Source of the DNA: an uncultured Lachnospiraceae bacterium
GTDB taxonomy: Bacteria; Bacillota; Clostridia; Lachnospirales; Lachnospiraceae
Direction of reading: 5' to 3'
NCBI GenBank assembly: GCA_944384015.1
Contig: CALWRT010000169.1
Coordinates: forward strand, 1-59,017
Length of the DNA: 59,017 nt
Position numbers and translations under genes: made by a program. Below, piece by piece: positions 54,702 to 59,017 of the stretch. Every line of letters begins with the position of its first letter. The stretch's first letter is position 1. The notes below the pieces were generated by a model. The model saw nothing but the letters and a program-made list of their open reading frames with translations, ran no database searches and had not been told where the DNA came from.

Positions 54702-56015
54702 ATGGCAGACGATTATAATGAGGAGAGGAATGAAGAGAAGATAGAAGATATCCAGGATGGGGCCGGCGGGGAGAAGGACTTCTCTTTTCTGCGGGAAAAG
54801 ATCAAAGAGAAGCCGTTTAATATCAAAAAGGCTCTTCAGCGGGTGTATTTTACTATTTTTCTCGCGGTGTTGTTCGGCGTTGTGGCCGGCTATGTATTCG
54901 TTGTGGTTGTCCCCTATATTCAGAATAAAGTGAATCCGGAAGAGCCGACCCAGGTTGTCATCGACCAGGATGATGAGACACAGGCAGAGACGGAAGAGAC
55001 GGAAGAGGAGGAGCCGGATCAGGTCATTATACAGGAGAAGGTAAGCTTTGAATTAGAGGACTATGAAGCGCTGTTCAACAAGCTGAGCGTGCTTGCGGTG
55101 GAGTGCAGCCGAGGCCTGGTTACCGTGACCTGCGCCACCAGTGAGACTGATTGGTTCAATAACCTGATGGAGAACCAGAGGCACGGAACAGGGGCAATTG
55201 TGGCCGACAATGGCCTGGAGATCCTTGTGCTGACGGAGCGAAAGATACTGGAGGACGCTGACCGTATCAGCGTCACATTTACAGACGGTACGGTAGCTGA
55301 TGCTGAAATGAAATCCTATGACGGCAATACCGGACTGGCTGTCCTATCGATTGACAAGAGCACCCTGTCAGAGGAGACGACGAACTCGCTGAAAATTGTC
55401 ACGCTGGGCAATTCCAATCTGGTTACGAAGGGCGCGCCGATTATTGCGGCCGGGAGCCCGCTGGAATATGCGGACGCGGCAGTCTTCGGCAACATTACGT
55501 CGCAGAGCAACTATACGCGCACAAGCGATGCCAATTATAAAGTGCTGACCACAGATATCCTGGGAAGTGCCAACGGAACAGGTGTGCTGCTGAACATGAA
55601 AGGCGAAGTGATTGGCATTATTTCCCAGGATATTGCAGAAGAGGACACAAGTTCAACGGTCATGGCCTATGCCATTTCTGATATTAAGGGTATTATTGAG
55701 AAGCTGTCCAATGGAGAAGAGATCGCCTATATGGGCATCCGAGGCATGGATGTGACCAAGGAGATATCTGATGCCGCCGGAATGCCGGAGGGGGTCTATG
55801 TGGAAGTGGAGATGGACTCCCCAGCTATGTACGCGGGTATCCAAAGCGGCGATGTAATCACGGCAATTAACAATGAACCGGTTACGAATATGAAGGCGAT
55901 CCAGAATATTATGCTGGAATATGAGCCGGAACAGGCCTTGAACGTTCAGCTGATGCGTCTCGGCAAGGATGAGTATGTGGAGATGAAATACGTGGTAACG
56001 CTGGGAAGGCTGTAA
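54702..56015 (+). CDS. HtrA/DegP-like PDZ protein lacking the catalytic triad
   Basis: The 437-residue protein has one membrane helix at about residues 48-72, then an acidic E/D/T-rich linker (~80-112). A trypsin-like fold follows at ~120-335, and a PDZ domain at ~340-430 (MGIRGMDVTKEISDAAGMPE, SPAMYAGIQSGDVITAINNE). The triad sites are changed: LTERKIL (177-183) replaces the TNxHVI histidine block, NTGLAVL (209-215) replaces TDLAVL, and SANGTGVLL (289-297) replaces GNSGGPL. It should therefore bind but not cut substrates, acting perhaps as a chaperone or scaffold outside the membrane. ATG 54702 follows ATGGAGG. The gene is otherwise intact. Confidence 0.85.
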   Translation: MADDYNEERNEEKIEDIQDGAGGEKDFSFLREKIKEKPFNIKKALQRVYFTIFLAVLFGVVAGYVFVVVVPYIQNKVNPEEPTQVVIDQDDETQAETEETEEEEPDQVIIQEKVSFELEDYEALFNKLSVLAVECSRGLVTVTCATSETDWFNNLMENQRHGTGAIVADNGLEILVLTERKILEDADRISVTFTDGTVADAEMKSYDGNTGLAVLSIDKSTLSEETTNSLKIVTLGNSNLVTKGAPIIAAGSPLEYADAAVFGNITSQSNYTRTSDANYKVLTTDILGSANGTGVLLNMKGEVIGIISQDIAEEDTSSTVMAYAISDIKGIIEKLSNGEEIAYMGIRGMDVTKEISDAAGMPEGVYVEVEMDSPAMYAGIQSGDVITAINNEPVTNMKAIQNIMLEYEPEQALNVQLMRLGKDEYVEMKYVVTLGRL

Positions 56016-56203
56016 CTCTTCCAAGTGTCTGTAGGAGAAGAAGGGCAAGACGAAGAGCAGATAGATGGAATTAGTAAGAAGAAACTGCCGGGATAAGGCA
56101 GAGGAAAAGAAAGAAAAGTGAAATTAAGAAAATGAATAGAGAAAAGTAAAAGAAAGATAAACGAAATTAAGAGATTTTAGTTGAGAAAAGAGGAGCGCAG
56201 GTT

Positions 56204-57148
56204 ATGAAATTTATTGAGAGTATGCGTGAGGGGGAGCGGATTGCGGGAATTTATCTATGCAAGTTCTGTCAGCCCTCTCTGACAAAAAACGGAAAACCGT
56301 ATATAAATGTGATCCTGCAGGATAAGACAGGGACGATAGACGCGAAAATCTGGGATCCCAATTCCCAAGGCATTGAGGAGTTCGAGGCACTAGACTATAT
56401 TGATGTCATGGGTGATGTTACGAGTTTTCAGGGGATGCCCCAGTTAAATATGAAGCGTGTGAGGAAAGCGAGGGAGGGAGAGTATCAGCCGGGAGATTAT
56501 CTCCCGATGAGCGGGAAGGACATTGAAGAGATGTACCAGGAGCTGAAGGGCTACATCGCCGGCATTCAAAACGAATGGCTGAGAAGGCTTCTGGAGAGTT
56601 ACTTTGTGCAGGATACCGCTTTTATCCAGCGGTTCAAATTCCAGTCGGCGGCTAAGAGTGTACATCACGGGTTTGTGGGCGGACTGCTGGAACATACATT
56701 AAGCGTTACCAAACTGTGTGATTATTTTGCCGGCGCCTACCCCATCCTGAACCGAGATCTGCTCCTGACTGCAGCCATCTTCCATGACATTGGCAAAACA
56801 GAGGAGTTATCTGCTTTTCCGGAGAATGATTACACAGACGCCGGACAGCTGCTGGGACATATTATGATTGGGGCAGAGATGGTAGGGGCGCGTATTCGGG
56901 AAATGCCCGGATTCCCCGTAAAACTGGGCAATGAGCTGAAACACTGCATTCTGGCTCACCACGGGGAACTGGAATTCGGATCTCCGAAGAAGCCTGCCCT
57001 GGCGGAGGCACTGGCCCTGAACTTCGCCGACAACGCGGACGCGAGGATGGAGACGATGACGGAGCTCCTTCGGGCGGCCGGGGAGAAGAAAGAGTGGCTC
57101 GGCTATAACCGTCTTCTAGATTCCAATATCCGCAGGACAAGTATATGA
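56204..57148 (+). CDS. yhaM: 3'-5' exoribonuclease YhaM family (OB plus HD domains)
   Basis: The 314-residue protein has an N-terminal OB-fold region (residues ~10-100, KNGKPYINVILQDKTGTIDAKIWD). The HD domain follows (HHGFVGGLLEHTLSVTKL, AAIFHDIGKTEEL, HCILAHHGELEFG), with metal-binding His and Asp residues all present. This is the YhaM/CBF1 layout, a metal-dependent 3'-5' exonuclease acting on RNA and DNA ends. GAGGAG precedes ATG 56204. The 190 bases before it hold a purine-rich stretch without a clear promoter. Confidence 0.92.
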   Translation: MKFIESMREGERIAGIYLCKFCQPSLTKNGKPYINVILQDKTGTIDAKIWDPNSQGIEEFEALDYIDVMGDVTSFQGMPQLNMKRVRKAREGEYQPGDYLPMSGKDIEEMYQELKGYIAGIQNEWLRRLLESYFVQDTAFIQRFKFQSAAKSVHHGFVGGLLEHTLSVTKLCDYFAGAYPILNRDLLLTAAIFHDIGKTEELSAFPENDYTDAGQLLGHIMIGAEMVGARIREMPGFPVKLGNELKHCILAHHGELEFGSPKKPALAEALALNFADNADARMETMTELLRAAGEKKEWLGYNRLLDSNIRRTSI

Positions 57149-57361
57149 AAGCGGAACGTAATGAAAAGCAGGACAAGTATATAAAAATAGGATAATAGGA
57201 TAACGATATCGGGAGAATATAGAGGCATTTTCAAGGGAGAGAAGGATGCTGCACCATATGAGCGGCAGTCGGACGTCAGCCGGGAAATGTCTCTTTTTAT
57301 CGCTGCGGCCCATGGAACAGGAGATTTGGGGAAATGGGACTGCTGTTATAGGAGAATAGTT

Positions 57362-58741
57362 ATGGAAAGCTTGAAGAAAAACGCGCTGGTGCAGACAGTG
57401 ATTGAAGATATGGGAAATGACGGCGAAGGCATCGGCAAGGTCAATGGGATCGCCCTGTTTGTAAAAGACGCAGTCATCGGAGATACTGTGGAGGCAAAAA
57501 TTCTAAAGGTGAAGAAGCAATATGCTTATGGACGGCTGGAAAGGGTACTTCACCCGTCTGCGTACCGGGTAGATCCGCCCTGCCCCGCGGCCAGGCCTTG
57601 CGGCGGCTGTCAGCTGCAGATGTTAAATTATGAGCAGCAGCTGGCTTATAAGCAGCGAAAAGTAGAGAATGCCCTTCGGCGTATCGGCGGATTGACCGAC
57701 ATACCGATCCGTCCTATTTACGGAATGGGCTATCCATATCGTTACCGCAACAAGGCCCAGTTCCCAATTGGAAAAGGTAAGGAAGGAAAACCGATCGCAG
57801 GCTTCTACGCCGGACGCACCCATAGCATTATCCCCTGTTCTGACTGCCTGCTGGGAGATAAGGAGAGCAGCACAATTCTGTCGATCATATTGAATCATAT
57901 GGAGGATTATCAGATTCCGCCGTATGACGAGAGGGAAGGAAGCGGGCTGGTGCGCCATGTCTTGCTGCGCAAAGCCTTCGCGACAGGAGAATGGATGGTC
58001 TGTCTGGTTCTGAATGGCCGAAAACTGCCTGGGGCAGAGGCGCTTGTGGAGCGCCTCCGGAAGATACCGGGAATGGCAAGCATTACAATCAACGTGAATA
58101 AGGAACAGACGAATGTGATACTTGGAAATGAATTGCTCCTGCTCTGGGGAAAGGGCTATATTACTGACAGAATCGGGGAGATATCCTATCAGATATCCCC
58201 GCTGTCCTTCTACCAAGTGAATCCTGAGCAGACGAAGAAATTGTATGATACAGCCCTTTCATTCGCCGGACTGACAGGCGAAGAGACTGTATGGGATTTG
58301 TACTGCGGGATTGGAACGATTTCTCTGTTTTTGGCGCAGAAGGCCAAAAAGGTGTATGGCGTGGAGATCATTCCTCAGGCAATCGAGGACGCCCGGGAGA
58401 ATGCCAAACTGAACGGGATTGCAAATGTGGAATTTTTTACAGGCAAATCAGAAGAGGTGCTGCCGGAGTACTATGCCGATCATGCTGACAGCGGAGAATT
58501 CGCGGATGTGGTCGTTGTGGATCCGCCCCGGAAAGGCTGCGCCGTAAGCCTGCTGGATACGATGGTACAGATAGCGCCTAAGCGGATTGTCTACGTAAGC
58601 TGTGACCCGGCGACGCTGGCAAGAGATCTGAAGTACCTGTGCGAGAGAGGGTACGAAGTGAAGGAAGTGCAGCCGGTTGATATGTTTGCGCAGACGGTGC
58701 ATGTGGAGACGGTCGCCCTGCTGACGAGAAAAGCCCAGTAA
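57362..58741 (+). CDS. rlmD: 23S rRNA (uracil-5)-methyltransferase, RlmD/RumA-like
   Basis: The 459-residue enzyme has an N-terminal TRAM domain (residues ~10-65, VEDMGNDGEGIGKV-like). A cysteine cluster for an Fe-S centre lies at about 78-90 and 160 (CPAARPCGGCQLQM). The SAM-binding domain contains VWDLYCGIGTISLFL, VVVDPPRKGC and the nucleophile block VYVSCDPATLARDL. It methylates uridine C5 in 23S rRNA. Many Firmicutes have several such paralogues (RlmCD type), so the exact position modified is not certain. ATG 57362 follows TAGGAGAA. A terminator follows 160 bases later. Confidence 0.92.
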   Translation: MESLKKNALVQTVIEDMGNDGEGIGKVNGIALFVKDAVIGDTVEAKILKVKKQYAYGRLERVLHPSAYRVDPPCPAARPCGGCQLQMLNYEQQLAYKQRKVENALRRIGGLTDIPIRPIYGMGYPYRYRNKAQFPIGKGKEGKPIAGFYAGRTHSIIPCSDCLLGDKESSTILSIILNHMEDYQIPPYDEREGSGLVRHVLLRKAFATGEWMVCLVLNGRKLPGAEALVERLRKIPGMASITINVNKEQTNVILGNELLLLWGKGYITDRIGEISYQISPLSFYQVNPEQTKKLYDTALSFAGLTGEETVWDLYCGIGTISLFLAQKAKKVYGVEIIPQAIEDARENAKLNGIANVEFFTGKSEEVLPEYYADHADSGEFADVVVVDPPRKGCAVSLLDTMVQIAPKRIVYVSCDPATLARDLKYLCERGYEVKEVQPVDMFAQTVHVETVALLTRKAQ

Positions 58742-58901
58742 ATCAAAGGTTTCTGCCGATTTGGAGCCAAAATAGGTGTGTGTTTCTGTTTCCGTAGAAT
58801 GGGTATAGGGAAATTGATTTACCCAGGGGGATAGACCTGGGAGAACAGGTGTTATACGTTTTGGCGAAAGGATATATTTTCACAAAACCAGAAAAAAGAA
58901 T

Positions 58902-58947
58902 GGCATTGCATTTTCTTTAATTAACTGGAAGTGCAATGCCGTTTTGT
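58902..58947 (+). terminator. Terminator after the rRNA methyltransferase
   Basis: GGCATTGCA pairs with TGCAATGCC around a 21-base AT-rich loop, followed by GTTTTGTT. Between 58742 and 58900 I see a CCCAGG/CCTGGG dyad and nothing else. Confidence 0.65.
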
Positions 58948-59017
58948 TATAAATAAAGTTTTTATCAAAATGGATAATTACATTTTATAGTGATCTATGG
59001 TGTTCAAACTTTATTCT

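Overview
The window looks like chromosome of an anaerobic, spore-former-type Firmicute, most likely a gut Lachnospiraceae (Clostridia). The signs are roughly 50% GC, purine-rich Shine-Dalgarno sites with frequent GTG/TTG starts, a complete V-type ATPase operon, an indolepyruvate:ferredoxin oxidoreductase, a YtrA-type GntR/ABC cassette, a DHHW/MBOAT cassette and a VanW protein. No rRNA, CRISPR array or insertion sequence is visible. One tRNA is present. The left edge carries the last codons of a large serine recombinase, so a mobile element probably ends there.

Layout. 0-11 kb: recombinase tail, prepilin peptidase, a 171-173 bp tandem repeat, an AI-2E-type exporter, a cell-envelope O-acylation cassette (lipoprotein, MBOAT, DHHW), a TPR protein, a sirtuin-like protein without its catalytic residues, a stand-alone crotonase, and on the minus strand a large membrane glycosyltransferase-like protein. 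11.3-20.4 kb: a palindromic repeat followed by the nine-gene V-ATPase operon (G-I-K-E-C-F-A-B-D); the K subunit has the Na+-ligand pattern known from Enterococcus hirae. 20.4-28.5 kb: a divergent GntR/UTRA regulator, then a sugar ABC importer, a phosphofructokinase homologue, a class II ketose-bisphosphate aldolase and an allose-kinase-like ROK kinase. Together these could take an imported ketohexose to triose phosphates. 28.6-32.1 kb: tRNA-Pro with the rare anticodon AGG, a small conserved-looking protein, a truncated and frameshifted MATE gene, a MarR regulator, three operator-like palindromes spaced exactly 32 bp, and an esterase. 32.2-35.8 kb: a structured repeat and a YtrA-type regulator/ABC exporter operon with a matching operator.

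36-49.5 kb: an M56/BlaR-like membrane protein without HExxH, then iorA-iorB-paaK-CBS (oxidation and CoA activation of aryl acids from aromatic amino acids), a B12-binding radical SAM protein, nth, a DnaQ-type exonuclease, a 33-residue membrane protein, a VanW protein, an AIR-synthase-like protein, an Lrp regulator, an aminotransferase and trmL. 49.5-54.2 kb, minus strand: mutS2, response regulator and histidine kinase. 54.2-59 kb: two repeat elements, an HtrA/PDZ protein lacking the catalytic triad, YhaM-type exonuclease and an RlmD-type rRNA methyltransferase.

Three kinds of intergenic repeat recur here: an ~84 bp oriented palindrome (three copies), a multi-hairpin element (two copies), and a GC-rich repeat (tandem at 0.66-1.06 kb, one fragment before iorA). 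The decamer TGTATATACA occurs four times, only before the esterase and before iorA. Three conserved folds (sirtuin, HtrA, M56) appear to have lost catalytic residues. All functions are read from the sequence and general family knowledge; no database search was run.
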